Assembly (NCBI GenBank): GCA_030040625.1
Contig: JASHTI010000021.1
Coordinates: forward strand, 1-5,812
Origin: Thermoplasmata archaeon
GTDB lineage: Archaea; Thermoplasmatota; Thermoplasmata; Lutacidiplasmatales; UBA184
Direction: 5' to 3'
DNA: 5,812 nucleotides
Below are positions 5,594-5,812 of the stretch, piece by piece (position 1 is the stretch's first letter; each line of letters starts with the position of its first letter). The notes under the pieces are model-generated. The model was not told the DNA's origin and made no database searches. It saw only the letters and a list, made by a program, of their open reading frames with translations. The position numbers and the translations under genes are program-made.

Positions 5594-5812
5594 ATGGGGG
5601 CCTCGGCGACGAGCGCGACGACGTGGGGGGTCTGCCGCTTCTGCGGCACCGCCGTCGCCCCGGGGGCCACCGAGTGCGGCCTGTGCGGGGAGGGCCGGCC
5701 GATCCCCGCGGGCGGGCTGTCGGGCGCGCCCCGCCGGGTGCAGCGCCGCGTCGCCCTGATGAACTGGCTCCGGGCGCTGATCGTCGTCGGGGTCGGCGTC
5801 GGGCTCGCCTAC
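5594..5812 (+). CDS. zinc-ribbon protein with predicted membrane segment (partial, 3' end missing)
   Basis: The first 73 residues of a gene cut by the right edge of the window. Two CxxC knuckles (Cys14-Cys17 and Cys28-Cys31, 10 residues apart, each followed by Gly) form a short zinc-ribbon-like site. A linker with basic residues (RRVQRR, 47-52) then leads into a hydrophobic stretch from about residue 54 (LIVVGVGVGLAY at 62-73), most likely a transmembrane helix still incomplete at the edge. This gives a cytoplasmic zinc ribbon tethered to the membrane, a common layout of small archaeal proteins of unknown function. ATG 5594 is the only start in this frame after the preceding gene. The competing frame that opens at TTG 5538 encodes Arg/Pro/Ala-rich shadow sequence. 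Function is unknown. Confidence 0.7.
   Translation, partial: MGASATSATTWGVCRFCGTAVAPGATECGLCGEGRPIPAGGLSGAPRRVQRRVALMNWLRALIVVGVGVGLAY

Noticed and set aside
5538..5759. Open frame starting at TTG 5538
   Set aside because: It encodes Arg/Pro/Ala-rich sequence and competes with the frame at 5594, which has two CxxC knuckles and a hydrophobic helix.
1..5812. Defence system, CRISPR array, mobile element or phage segment
   Set aside because: No repeats with spacers, transposase, integrase, toxin-antitoxin or nuclease gene is visible. The helicase matches a housekeeping repair family rather than a defence helicase.

Overview
The window is a very GC-rich, tightly packed stretch of about 5.8 kb. 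It is most likely from an archaeon, probably an uncultivated high-GC member of the Thermoplasmata (Thermoplasmatota). The lineage is inferred from three signs. The first gene has a bacterio-opsin-activator-type HTH (HTH_10), a family found almost only in archaea. The helicase is the Hef/FANCM/Mph1 type, as in Euryarchaeota. A/T-rich boxes lie about 24-25 bp upstream of start codons that lack Shine-Dalgarno sequences, which suggests archaeal leaderless transcripts. The proteins are rich in Arg and Ala rather than strongly acidic, which argues against haloarchaea.

Layout: (1) On the + strand, 17-757 encodes an HTH_10 transcriptional regulator. It is followed after 23 bp by a dUTPase (781-1224). 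(2) On the - strand, 1221-2825 encodes a Hef-type SF2 helicase without the ERCC4 nuclease domain. It converges on dut so closely that both stop codons lie in one CTAG. (3) The helicase and a glycosyltransferase (2885-4033, +) diverge from a 59-bp spacer with a single TATA-like box. (4) The family 2 glycosyltransferase has membrane segments at both ends and resembles the CrtQ/HpnB group. It is followed by an NAD(P)-dependent aldehyde dehydrogenase (4065-5537, +) with all expected catalytic residues. (5) After a 56-bp spacer with a notable palindrome, a gene for a zinc-ribbon protein with a predicted membrane segment (5594 onward, +) runs off the window.

Functionally, the left half is nucleotide-pool and genome maintenance: dUTPase keeps uracil out of DNA and the helicase probably acts on stalled forks or branched DNA, with a possible regulator beside them. 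The right half is envelope or lipid glycosylation plus aldehyde oxidation. No link between the halves can be shown from the sequence. I see no mobile element, CRISPR array, RNA gene or recognisable defence system. The most interesting points are the nuclease-less Hef with a possible C-terminal PCNA-binding motif, the shared CTAG stop, the repeated leaderless-promoter spacing, the palindrome at 5544-5562, and the deviations in dUTPase motif 5 and the glycosyltransferase nucleotide-binding motif.
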